Source: a virus. Taken from it: a DNA stretch of 23,400 bases. The DNA lies in the IMG/VR virus record IMGVR_UViG_3300009008_000260, positions 1-23,400 of that record; one strand, given 5' to 3'. The translations under genes were made by a program, and so were the position numbers. Position 1 is the stretch's first letter. Each line of letters begins with the position of its first letter. Positions 14,274 through 22,237 of this stretch are shown piece by piece. Below the pieces are notes generated by a model. It ran no database searches. It saw nothing but the letters and a program-made list of their open reading frames with translations, and was not told the DNA's origin.

Positions 14274-15137
14274 TTATCTTTTTTGATTTAACTTGCGTTG
14301 TTCAGTCCATGAGAGTGCTCTTTCGGTATCATGTTTTGGATTTGTATATAAGTCTTGTCCTTTACATCCTCTTGCTTTTTGCCTTTCCGAAAGTGTGCCG
14401 TTTAATATAAAAGAGTAAGTCCAATCCTGAAACATTATTGCACCTTCCCATGATTTTTCTTGTGGGTCCCACCAAACTGCTACTGCTGTTCCAGGCTCGA
14501 TTGATTTCTTTTCGTTATTTGAATTTGCTTTTAATCTGCACTTACCTAAGTACGGCACTGTATCAATCCCTTTGCAGTGGTTAATTATTTCTTTTCTGAA
14601 TTGTAGCACTTCTGCTTTGCCTTGCTCCGGTATGTGCTTGTAGAAATTAGAACGGTCTTTTGTAACAGGTGCAATAAATTCAACATTCTCGCCATCAACT
14701 AAATTAAATCTAATTGTGAACTTGTGTTTTCTAAATCCTTCATCATTAACCCAGAAGTGCATGATTGCTCGTTTGATTTCGTCTGCAAATCCACCGGGTT
14801 CGGTTTCTTGCGCCGCGCTACAACTAACCCTCTCTGTCCGAGAACATAATGCTTTTAAAGACGAAGTCTCACAAGAAGAAGAAGAAGTACAACTTCTGTC
14901 GGTGAGTTGCGAAGCAAATTCATCGACTTTATTTTCTTTATTATCTTTGTTTTCTTTATTATCTGTATTATCTTTATTATAATAATCTACGACACTTTTT
15001 TTATCAGCGGTATTATCTGTATTATCTTTATTATAATAATCTACGACACTTTTATCATCTGGTTTTGTTTGCTGTACTAGTTCTTGCTGTCGTTTTTGTA
15101 TTTGGTTAAAAATATGTTCGGGGTTGTCTATTTTCAT
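14274..15137 (-). CDS. Unknown 287-residue protein, candidate replication protein
   Basis: The N-terminus MKIDNPEHIFNQIQKRQQEL is followed at about residues 28-65 by low-complexity repeats (SVVDYYNKDNTDN twice, then NKENKDNKENK). A Ser/Cys-rich stretch (SCTSSSSCETSSLKALCSRT) comes next. A folded-looking domain covers about residues 115-287 (KRAIMHFWVNDEGFRKHKFT; YLGKCRLKANSNNE; AVAVWWDPQEKSWEGAIMFQ; a basic C-terminus QRKLNQKR). I find no helicase, primase or polymerase motif. It is the largest non-structural gene, divergent from the plus-strand pair, and carries iteron-like DNA repeats. A replication initiator in the style of lambda O is therefore conceivable but unproven. The ATG has AAGG upstream. 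Confidence 0.6.
   Translation of the reverse strand: MKIDNPEHIFNQIQKRQQELVQQTKPDDKSVVDYYNKDNTDNTADKKSVVDYYNKDNTDNKENKDNKENKVDEFASQLTDRSCTSSSSCETSSLKALCSRTERVSCSAAQETEPGGFADEIKRAIMHFWVNDEGFRKHKFTIRFNLVDGENVEFIAPVTKDRSNFYKHIPEQGKAEVLQFRKEIINHCKGIDTVPYLGKCRLKANSNNEKKSIEPGTAVAVWWDPQEKSWEGAIMFQDWTYSFILNGTLSERQKARGCKGQDLYTNPKHDTERALSWTEQRKLNQKR
14957..15053. repeat. Two 43-base direct repeats in the 287-residue gene, possible origin iterons
   Basis: The 43 bases at 14957-14999 recur exactly at 15011-15053, a 54-base (18-codon) period. They are very AT-rich and themselves contain TATTATC/TTTATTAT sub-repeats. The flank 14936-14956 has further TTATCTTTGTTTTC-like sub-repeats. They encode the in-frame VVDYYNKDNTDN repeats. 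The reading of these as an origin is inference. Confidence 0.85.
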
Positions 15138-15226
15138 CTTGTAGCCTTGTTCGTAATTTATAGATATTTATTATATATTATTAAATACACTAAATATTAC
15201 TACATTTATAACCAAAAAGGTAAAGT

Positions 15227-15556
15227 ATGACAAGAGATGAAGCTAAAGCATTAGGATTAACAGAGTATGTTCCAGACAAGCCGTGCAGGCGTGGACACTG
15301 GCACAGAAATACAAAAGGTGGGTACTGTATTCCGTGTTACAAAGAATCAGTTAAAAAATACAATGCAAAACCTGAGGTTAAAAAGTACCACGCTGAAAAA
15401 CAAAAGAAAAGGCGTGCAGAGCAGGGCGATAAGTACAGAGAATATATCAATGCTTATATGCGTGAGTACAACAAAACTGAAAAAGGCAAAGCTTATCGTG
15501 CAGAACTCAAACGAAGAAACAAACAGAAAAAAAATCTTGGAAGCACTAAAGAGTAG
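15227..15556 (+). CDS. Zinc-finger DNA-binding protein, HNH-nuclease-associated N-terminal type
   Basis: This 109-residue protein begins MTRDEAKALGLTEYVPDKPC. Cys20, His24, Cys34 and Cys37 (CRRGH and CIPC) form a likely zinc site. I recall this N-terminal module from phage HNH or endonuclease VII-like proteins ('GKPCRRGH...CxxC'). The rest is a highly basic helix (KQKKRRAEQGDKY, NAYMREYNKTEKGKAYRAEL) fit for nucleic-acid binding. No HNH catalytic residues are present, so cleavage is not claimed. The ATG follows AAAGG with a seven-base spacer. It is the first plus-strand gene in an otherwise minus-strand genome. The next zinc-binding frame starts by overlapping its end in another frame. Confidence 0.7.
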   Translation: MTRDEAKALGLTEYVPDKPCRRGHWHRNTKGGYCIPCYKESVKKYNAKPEVKKYHAEKQKKRRAEQGDKYREYINAYMREYNKTEKGKAYRAELKRRNKQKKNLGSTKE

Positions 15557-15593
15557 TTACGAGTTTAAAAATGGGCATACTGCTAGTCACTCA

Positions 15594-15776
15594 ATGAAGT
15601 ACATGAATATCTATGTACATAATGATGTGTACATTGCTTTAGAGGGAAAGAGCTTTCCCTGCCCACATTGCGATGAAGTTTCGTCAGAAAGACCTTATTT
15701 AACCCATACTTACAACAAGTTCAAGAAACGGTGGCGGGGGAAATGCAACCACTGTAGTAAGAAGTTTACTTATTAA
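15594..15776 (+). CDS. Zinc-ribbon protein, possibly the second half of the upstream gene
   Basis: The clearly coding end of this frame reads MKYMNIYVHNDVYIALEGKS, then FPCPHC, then RWRGKCNHCSKKFTY: two CxxC pairs make a zinc ribbon. From the ATG at 15594 it is 60 residues. The open frame extends upstream in phase and could begin at TTG 15537 or be joined to the preceding gene by a frameshift in an eight-A run at 15527-15534. Neither start has a Shine-Dalgarno sequence, which favours coupling or fusion. It ends 11 bases inside the 3' end of the opposite-strand gene. A DNA or RNA binding role is inferred from the ribbon. Confidence 0.6.
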   Translation: MKYMNIYVHNDVYIALEGKSFPCPHCDEVSSERPYLTHTYNKFKKRWRGKCNHCSKKFTY

Positions 15777-16098
15777 AAGCTTTTAGGTAATGCTTTACAG
15801 CCGGTATAGCAATACACATTACTGCTTCAACATCAATTACAACATCAATTGATACTATATCCTTTTTTTGTTCTTGTATAGCAACATCAAGAATATATTC
15901 TAGATCATCGATATCGTCGTAAAAATTCATTCCTTTTAGTCTTTTAACATCAATTGTTTTTGCATTAGGACTATCTGTTTTATACAAATGTATTTTGTCA
16001 AGGAAGGTTGCTTCAAACTCGGTTTTATTTTCAACTGAGTTTATTATTCTGGACCACTTATTAAATAACTTGTCGTACTCAGTGTTTGACAAATACAT
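15766..16098 (-). CDS. Unknown 110-residue protein
   Basis: The protein MYLSNTEYDKLFNKWSRIIN is helical in its first half. Then come KTIDVKRLKGMNFYDDIDDL, an acidic DIVSIDVVIDVEAVMCIAIP strand and AVKHYLKAFNK. No membrane segment or motif is recognised. It starts with a one-base overlap of the upstream stop (TAATG) and is the last gene of the late direction before the opposite-strand pair. A 12-base palindrome (TAAAAGCTTTTA, 15774-15785) covers the junction of the converging genes. Confidence 0.65.
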   Translation of the reverse strand: MYLSNTEYDKLFNKWSRIINSVENKTEFEATFLDKIHLYKTDSPNAKTIDVKRLKGMNFYDDIDDLEYILDVAIQEQKKDIVSIDVVIDVEAVMCIAIPAVKHYLKAFNK

Positions 16099-16301
16099 TA
16101 TCTTTTTGTTCTTGATCTTGATTTAGGTACAGACATTCCTAAAAATAATCTCATACCTCTATTGAAACTTTTGCTATGCGAGCTAAAATCTCTTCCACCA
16201 CGACGAGCATAATTGTATCCTTTTCTGTGTCCAGCACACGTTGATTTGCAATTAGCACCCCTAAAGGTAAGTGGTTTTGCTGTTTTTCTTATTTTAGCCA
16301 T
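16098..16301 (-). CDS. Small basic Cys/His protein of marine-phage type
   Basis: This 67-residue protein is very basic: MAKIRKTAKPLTFRGANCKS, then TCAGHRKGYNYARRGGRDFS, a SHSKSFNRGMRLFLG segment and a KSRSRTKR tail. The NCKSTCAGHRKGY motif recurs, from memory, in small unnamed proteins of marine phages. Cys and His could bind zinc; the basic tail could bind DNA. It lies after the tail-tip and holin-like genes, so it may be a minor virion protein or a DNA-binding protein. It is coupled to the next gene by a one-base overlap. Confidence 0.65.
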   Translation of the reverse strand: MAKIRKTAKPLTFRGANCKSTCAGHRKGYNYARRGGRDFSSHSKSFNRGMRLFLGMSVPKSRSRTKR

Positions 16302-16369
16302 TGCTCATACTCCCACTTACATATAGATCGTTCAAATTTGATACGGTTTTGTTTTGATTTGATAGCATA

Positions 16370-16612
16370 TTAACCTCCGTTAATTAGAATGATTACAATA
16401 GTACTTAGCAATCCTGCAATAACTGTTCCTGCTGTGCCTATCAAAACTTTAGTCATTGAACTATTACCCTTGGTAATTTCTTTAAACAATTGATCTAAGC
16501 CAGTTTCGATTTTATCTAATCTAGCATTAATAGATTGGTATCGAAGTTCGCACTTCTCAACATGTATTGCTAGGTTTTCGTGTTCTGCTTCTGTTGTATC
16601 TGAATGTGACAT
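16370..16612 (-). CDS. Holin-like single-pass membrane protein
   Basis: The 80-residue protein starts MSHSDTTEAEHENLAIHVEK. It has a coiled-coil-like middle (ELRYQSINARLDKIETGLDQ) and one strong C-terminal membrane segment (KVLIGTAGTVIAGLLSTIVI, then ILINGG). This order (soluble helix, then one transmembrane helix) resembles XhlA-type or phage lysis-associated membrane proteins. I choose ATG at 16612, with GGAG nine bases upstream, over the GTG at 16627. Its place after the tail-tip gene is a common lysis position, but no endolysin neighbour is visible. Confidence 0.6.
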   Translation of the reverse strand: MSHSDTTEAEHENLAIHVEKCELRYQSINARLDKIETGLDQLFKEITKGNSSMTKVLIGTAGTVIAGLLSTIVIILINGG

Positions 16613-16650
16613 ACCCTTACACTCCACTTGTCTTTTAATTTAATTGCCAT

Positions 16651-16824
16651 TTACTTTGCTTGTGTATCGCATTTGCACACACAAGGTTGTTGTGGGCTCA
16701 TCATATGCATCATTTGTTGTGGCATTTGCATCATTTGTTGAAAGAACGCATATGTGCTAACACTTACAATCATTAATGTAAGAAATACAACGGTACACTT
16801 TGACCACTTTGATTTTATTTTCAT
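16651..16824 (-). CDS. Met-rich secreted or membrane peptide, 57 residues
   Basis: The frame runs from ATG 16824-16822 to TAA 16653-16651. The protein begins MKIKSKWSKCTVVFLTLMIV with SVSTYAFF, a clear signal-peptide or anchor pattern: basic N-terminus, hydrophobic core, and a small-residue site near Ala26. A Met/Gln-rich stretch follows (QQMMQMPQQMMHMM) and then CVCKCDTQAK with three Cys. GGAAAAG lies nine bases upstream. The DNA repeat GCATCATTTGTTG occurs twice, 21 bases apart, giving a seven-residue repeat. The gene is short and unmatched. A lysis accessory, spanin-like or envelope protein is possible; Met and Cys clusters also suggest metal binding. Function unproven. Confidence 0.65.
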   Translation of the reverse strand: MKIKSKWSKCTVVFLTLMIVSVSTYAFFQQMMQMPQQMMHMMSPQQPCVCKCDTQAK

Positions 16825-16855
16825 TTTAACTTTTCCACGTTAAGTAATTCATATT

Positions 16856-19800
16856 TTATGGACAGTTTGAATTAGTGTAATTTAGTCCGCTACAAGCAAT
16901 CGTTTGTTGCTGTGTAGCTGTTGGCTGTGTTAAACTAGTACATCCTTGAAACATAGTGTTTAAACTACTAGAACATGTAACTGAGTTATCCGGTGTGCCA
17001 ATAACGTTAGAAGTATTAATACCAGCTAAACATTCCAGATTCGCACAATCTCTTACAAAATTAGCAAAACTACCAGTAGCAGTTGCGTTGCTTGTATCAT
17101 ATGCTGGCAAATATTCTAAATCGTCGCAACTGTAAAACATTCCGATAAAATTACTAATATTACTAGTGTCGAATGCTGGAAAAGTTGTACAACTATCACA
17201 ATCTCTAAACATATATTCGGCTGTTATACCACTTGATAAATCAAACGAAGGGAAAGATGTGACAGAATTATTACCATAAAATGTTCTATAAAAATTAGTA
17301 CCATTCGACAGATCATATGTAGGATAACTTGTAATACTCGAACAAGATATAAACATATTAGAAAAATTTGTGCCGCTACTAGTATCAAGTGAAGGTCCAG
17401 TAGTTAAACCCGAACACTGTCCGAACATACCGCTAAAGTTTGTACAATTTGCTAGTTTGTATCCATTCAATCCTGTAACTGTAGTTAAACTCGAACATTG
17501 GTTAAGCATCCAAGATGCGTCTGTTATATACATTCCAGTAACATCAGTTGATGCAACAAAATTAATTTGTTGTAAATTAGCATTGTTCATAAATGCTTGG
17601 TACCAGTTTTGAATACCCTTAAATGCGCCAATATCAACTCTAGTAACACTAGTATTAGAATTAATATTAAAAAGTTGCGGATAACTGCCGTTAGCAGAAT
17701 ACAATCTTGCTGGCGATGATGATACATCATACACATTAATAGTTAACGGCGACGATGATGAGGTATATGTTGTAAAACCGCTTCCGTCGCCTGTGTCAAC
17801 AGCAATATCAAAATCATAATCGATACTAAAAGTTCCACCATGTATTTCGGCTGTAAATCTTATGTCATAAATAGAAAACGTTACAAGCGAAGTGCTTGTA
17901 TTTTCTAAAATATCAAAATTGTAAGTAGTTTCTTCAACAACACTAGCATCCCAAGTTATATAATAGCTGTTTCTATTGGTTATGTTTGTAAAATTTGTCT
18001 CAGTATAATCGAAGCTCAAAGTATCATCTACAATAGTTGTAGTAGTAACATCAATAGTTGCTTTTAAATTGTCTGCAGAATCATATAGATATAAATTTCC
18101 AGTATTTGCTGAAATATTTTTGTTAAAGGTAATATCTATAGACCATTGAATTTCGTCTGCATATATGTCTTCCGTTGCAGTTATAGAATCAAAAGAAACA
18201 CCCGATGCTGTATCGAATGTGTATGCCGATGGTGTTGTTGTATCGTCCATACCGCCATAATACCAACCGCTATTATTAGCTATTTCAAATGCATTGCTAT
18301 CGATAAAAATTTTATAATCACTGTCGCCGTCTAATTCGTCAGTGGTAAAAGTTGCAACATTATCTTGGATCGTAACATCTGTTGTAACATCATATGTGCT
18401 ATGCAAAACTGCTGATGCACCAGTAATATCATAAATTTCAATATTACCTGTGGTAACTGCCAAATTGTAATTAAATGTTATAGCAATTTCGGCTATTGAA
18501 TCAACATTACTCGACGAAGTAGACGAATCGTATGTTATTGATTCAGGCAATAACGCAGTTTTTGTTGTAAATGTATAAGGTGTTTCGCCACTTGAATCGC
18601 TCATACCCTGGTATAACCAATCACCGGTGCTATCGCCGAAAGTACCAGAATCAATAAAAATTTTATAATTGCTTGTTTGGTCAAGTCCTGTTACATCAAA
18701 ACTTACATCTGCCCCAGATAATGTTATATCTGTTGTAACATCATATGTGCTGTGCAATACATCACTTCCACTAGTGGTATCATAAATTTCAATATCGCCT
18801 GTGTAAACTACTAAATCATCACGATTAAAAGTAATTTTAATAGTTGGATTTTTATTAACATCTGTGTTATCAGAGATATCGTCGTAAGTTATAGTATCAG
18901 CTGTTGGATATTCTCCAGTGCCGAAAATTAAATCAGTATCTGCTGAAATACCGGACCATGGATGTCCGCATCTATATGTTAAGCTACCAGAATCGGCTAG
19001 TATGTAATACATACTATCTTCATCTAATTTTATCGTTGGATTTAATACTAAAGTATTTCCTTCGATGTAAACTATTCTATTAGTATTATCGTCATCAAAT
19101 GTTGTTTCGACATCAAACGTTTGATGCAGTGTATCATCGTCTTTGTAAATGTGTATATTTCCAGTGCCTAGCGCAATAGATTCATCAGCTTCGAAGAAAA
19201 TGTTTGACATTACATCTATTTCGAGGTTGTTATGTAATGATACTCTTGAACTAGAGTCTTTGTCGCCACCTTTTGCGACAGGAGCCAGTTCTTCAACAGT
19301 AAATCTTAGTTCGTTAACATCAGAAACAGCTGGATTCGACACTGACGAAAGCCCACAGTTATGTGCTTCAAATGTTACTACACCAGCATCCATTGTAACA
19401 AAATAATCATACCCAGTATCAAGTGTTGAGCTATAGTCTTTAGTAAGATTACTACCGCTTATTGTTGCTGTAGTAACATCAAATTGCTGAACACTTGTAG
19501 TTGATCCATCGCCGTTATCTTTGTGCAATGTAATATTACCAGTGTTGGCAGTAATCGGATGATTAAATGTAAGTTTTAATTGTGTATAGCAACTATCGTC
19601 TAAAGTAATAGTAAAAGTTGGTGCTGTTTCTAATGTAGCAGTAGGTTGTGTTATAACACTTGTACTAGGATTTTCTATAGTTGTAAAATTCCAAGTAGTT
19701 GGTAATTCAATGGCCTCGTTTACACAATCATCGCAATATTCGATAACCCCTTCATCCATTAAAATATAATAGTTTACTCCTTCATCTCTTGTTGCAAATG

Positions 19801-22237
19801 GTAATTCAACAACATTTTTATCAATAACAATCGATGACTCAGTTAACGTTTCGACAAGCGTACCGTCGCTTTTATACAAATGAATATTGCCCATGCCGGC
19901 TGTTAAGTCTTCATACAAATAATCATCGTACTCAAATCTTATGTAGTAACTTCCGTGAGTTGATGCTTGTGCAACAGATTGTTCTTTTGATAAAGTTGGT
20001 GTAGTTTCTTCTTCGTCGTCAGTGTATAAACCAGAAACAGTCAAATAGCATGTCTCTGGGTCTGGGTCTGGGTCGGGTTCAGCTGGCTCGCCTGTGTCTG
20101 GGTCTATTGTATTTGGAACCCAGTTAGTACCATCCCAAAACAGTACAGAGTTAAGTGCGGGCGCATCAGTTGTTGTATCAACATCTGTTAAATCATCAAT
20201 TAATGTTGGTGCTACAACTGTTGCTCCTTGTGTTGCTGTAACTAAATCATCAATAAAGTCTTGGTCTGCAACTAGTGCTTCAGCCATTTGTTCTGTTGCT
20301 GATCCGCCGGTGCTACTTGGGAAGAAGTCATTAAGTATTGCATCAACAAGTGATGTACTATCGTCGCCGTCAAACAACACATCTAAGTTATTTAAAAGTG
20401 TTAACAAACCTAATTGTAATAGACTATCGCCGATAGAAACATCATCAGGTAAGTTATCTGGTTCTTGTACTGGAACATATGCTATTAACCCACTCACAGC
20501 ACTAAATGGACCTGTTGTTATGTTGTTTAGCCCTCTTACTTTAACATATAAATCTGTCTGTGATAATCCAGTAACAGTTAAACTAACTGCATCATTTTCA
20601 GTGTAAGCACTTCCATCTGTATTTGATTGTGTGCCTATCAATCTGTATGTTCTATCTTCGTCGTTGCCGACACCAGTATCTGTTGTGTACCAAAATTCCA
20701 TTGCATCAACAATACCACTTGGAACAACAGCATCAATAACAATGTTTGGTGTTGCTCCTCTACTATTATTAGTTACTGTTGGTGTGTTTGGTGTTCCGAT
20801 ACTACCGATAGTTAATAATCCATCGTCTGTTTCAATATCAAATTCTTCAATATTGTATGTGTAAACATCTGCATCATATTCGATACATTTAAAATTAAGA
20901 ACTATAGCATCGTTTGTATCAATTTCGCTAACACTTACAACTCTAAACAGTTTATTTGTGTAGCTATACACACTTGAAGTTACATCAATAATCTCACCAG
21001 CTTTGATGTGCATGTAACTGTAATCAGCTTTGAAACTTATAATCTTATCGACTCTACTTTGTTTTAAGTCTAATAACCCAACATACAATGCAGTTGATTG
21101 TTTATTAGTAAATGGTAATACCATTTGTAATTGATTGTTTGGTTCATAATCAAACAAATCAGCTTCTGGTATTTCTATTTTTACAAAGTCTGTTTGGTCT
21201 AATATATCTGTGTTTTGGTATTGTACTTCGGCAACGTTAAACAAGTTACTTAATGAACTTCCAGTAACATCGATATTGGCTATAATATTACTATCGTCAA
21301 ATGAAGCTACACTACTGCCTGCTTCGTTAATTACTGTTTTCCAAACACCATCGTGTATGTCGTACGACAACCATGCACCTGCGGCTTTTGTAAATGCTTG
21401 CATGTTGTTTAATACATTGGTGCTAGTATTAACCAATCCATTAATTTTTGCTTGTCCTACTTGTGATGTGCCACTGGCATCTGTGTACGAAAATCCAGTG
21501 GTGACATGTGTGTTTAAATCCGAAAGTCCACTAATGTCACTACTTGATATTCCAGCACCATAAACTGTATTAGTCATGTAGTCGTTAAGTACATCGCCCG
21601 GTAAATCCATACTATTAGTAATATGGAATACACATTGTGGGAGTCCTGTAACATTTTTAGCTCTGTTGTAATTTACTTCAACAATAGCATATATCAATCC
21701 TGTCATTGGATGTGTAGTTGATGTCCAATCATCCATTAATGTATCAGGTGCTGGACCACTATTAAGTGCTGTGTATTCTTTGTATAAGTAGACTTTTATA
21801 AGTCCATTAGCACTTGGGTCCTGATTACCATTACTATCTATAGTTTCATCAACAGTAAAGCCATCGGTATCGAAAACTACGCGGTTATTGTTAAGATAAA
21901 CGTTGTTTAATGTGTAACTTGATGCAGTGCCGCCAATTGTATCGCCGGTTATTTCACTAAGTGTTAATACAAAACGCATTTGTTTATAATCAGAACTTAA
22001 TTGTGCATCTGTGATGTTACCACTAAAATATGCACTACCGTACAATACTGGTATTTTGTTTTCTGGGCTAGGGTCTAGTTGTAAGCGAACGCCTTCGTCG
22101 ATTGTTTCGGTACTTGTAGTATCATTTACATTATCGCTTAATAAACGACTAGTGTATCCTAATATTGCAGTCTTAGCAATTGATGCTCCTAAACTGTCGC
22201 CACTTAAAAACCCAACTATACTACTAAAAAAACTCAT
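16856..22237 (-). CDS. Giant tail-tip/central fibre protein with Ig-like and BspA-type repeats
   Basis: The 1793-residue protein starts MSFFSSIVGFLSGDSLGASI with a tail-hub type N-terminus (LDPSPENKIPVLYGSAYF, about residues 52-69). A fibronectin III-like domain spans about residues 480-585 (GTPNTPTVTNNS to LIAYVP). An acidic linker EPDPDPDPETC sits near 725. Six Ig-like domains at about 735-1450 each hold a variant of 'ITFN...TGNIEIY' (for example TFNHPITANTGNITLH, TFNKNISANTGNLYLY). From about 1540, BspA-type (DUF285-like) leucine-rich repeats recur every 23-24 residues (NFSGMFGQCSGLTT, NFSNMFISCSSITSYP, TAEYMFRDCDSCTTFP). It overlaps the previous gene by one base. The C-terminal repeats are the likely host-binding end. 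Lambda J is the functional analogue. Confidence 0.85.
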   Translation of the reverse strand: MSFFSSIVGFLSGDSLGASIAKTAILGYTSRLLSDNVNDTTSTETIDEGVRLQLDPSPENKIPVLYGSAYFSGNITDAQLSSDYKQMRFVLTLSEITGDTIGGTASSYTLNNVYLNNNRVVFDTDGFTVDETIDSNGNQDPSANGLIKVYLYKEYTALNSGPAPDTLMDDWTSTTHPMTGLIYAIVEVNYNRAKNVTGLPQCVFHITNSMDLPGDVLNDYMTNTVYGAGISSSDISGLSDLNTHVTTGFSYTDASGTSQVGQAKINGLVNTSTNVLNNMQAFTKAAGAWLSYDIHDGVWKTVINEAGSSVASFDDSNIIANIDVTGSSLSNLFNVAEVQYQNTDILDQTDFVKIEIPEADLFDYEPNNQLQMVLPFTNKQSTALYVGLLDLKQSRVDKIISFKADYSYMHIKAGEIIDVTSSVYSYTNKLFRVVSVSEIDTNDAIVLNFKCIEYDADVYTYNIEEFDIETDDGLLTIGSIGTPNTPTVTNNSRGATPNIVIDAVVPSGIVDAMEFWYTTDTGVGNDEDRTYRLIGTQSNTDGSAYTENDAVSLTVTGLSQTDLYVKVRGLNNITTGPFSAVSGLIAYVPVQEPDNLPDDVSIGDSLLQLGLLTLLNNLDVLFDGDDSTSLVDAILNDFFPSSTGGSATEQMAEALVADQDFIDDLVTATQGATVVAPTLIDDLTDVDTTTDAPALNSVLFWDGTNWVPNTIDPDTGEPAEPDPDPDPETCYLTVSGLYTDDEEETTPTLSKEQSVAQASTHGSYYIRFEYDDYLYEDLTAGMGNIHLYKSDGTLVETLTESSIVIDKNVVELPFATRDEGVNYYILMDEGVIEYCDDCVNEAIELPTTWNFTTIENPSTSVITQPTATLETAPTFTITLDDSCYTQLKLTFNHPITANTGNITLHKDNGDGSTTSVQQFDVTTATISGSNLTKDYSSTLDTGYDYFVTMDAGVVTFEAHNCGLSSVSNPAVSDVNELRFTVEELAPVAKGGDKDSSSRVSLHNNLEIDVMSNIFFEADESIALGTGNIHIYKDDDTLHQTFDVETTFDDDNTNRIVYIEGNTLVLNPTIKLDEDSMYYILADSGSLTYRCGHPWSGISADTDLIFGTGEYPTADTITYDDISDNTDVNKNPTIKITFNRDDLVVYTGDIEIYDTTSGSDVLHSTYDVTTDITLSGADVSFDVTGLDQTSNYKIFIDSGTFGDSTGDWLYQGMSDSSGETPYTFTTKTALLPESITYDSSTSSSNVDSIAEIAITFNYNLAVTTGNIEIYDITGASAVLHSTYDVTTDVTIQDNVATFTTDELDGDSDYKIFIDSNAFEIANNSGWYYGGMDDTTTPSAYTFDTASGVSFDSITATEDIYADEIQWSIDITFNKNISANTGNLYLYDSADNLKATIDVTTTTIVDDTLSFDYTETNFTNITNRNSYYITWDASVVEETTYNFDILENTSTSLVTFSIYDIRFTAEIHGGTFSIDYDFDIAVDTGDGSGFTTYTSSSSPLTINVYDVSSSPARLYSANGSYPQLFNINSNTSVTRVDIGAFKGIQNWYQAFMNNANLQQINFVASTDVTGMYITDASWMLNQCSSLTTVTGLNGYKLANCTNFSGMFGQCSGLTTGPSLDTSSGTNFSNMFISCSSITSYPTYDLSNGTNFYRTFYGNNSVTSFPSFDLSSGITAEYMFRDCDSCTTFPAFDTSNISNFIGMFYSCDDLEYLPAYDTSNATATGSFANFVRDCANLECLAGINTSNVIGTPDNSVTCSSSLNTMFQGCTSLTQPTATQQQTIACSGLNYTNSNCP

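Noticed and set aside
14957-15053. CRISPR array
   Set aside because: Only two repeats, inside a coding frame, with an 11-base interval. No spacers or cas genes.
15138-15226. Divergent promoter pair between the 287-residue gene and the plus-strand gene
   Set aside because: TATAAT-like words occur on both strands in very AT-rich sequence (for example 15175-15170 on the minus strand), but without credible -35 boxes they cannot be told from background.
16856-17700. Diversity-generating retroelement target in the tail-tip C-terminus
   Set aside because: No reverse transcriptase, template repeat or adenine-biased variable repeat is visible in the window.
20094-20606. Long plus-strand open frame of 170 residues opposite the tail-tip gene
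   Set aside because: It is antisense to a clearly coding region with Ig-like and FN3 domains. Its Ser/Val/Thr-rich composition is the expected shadow of that gene. The same holds for plus-strand frames at 1157-1660, 7126-7584 and 11404-11757.
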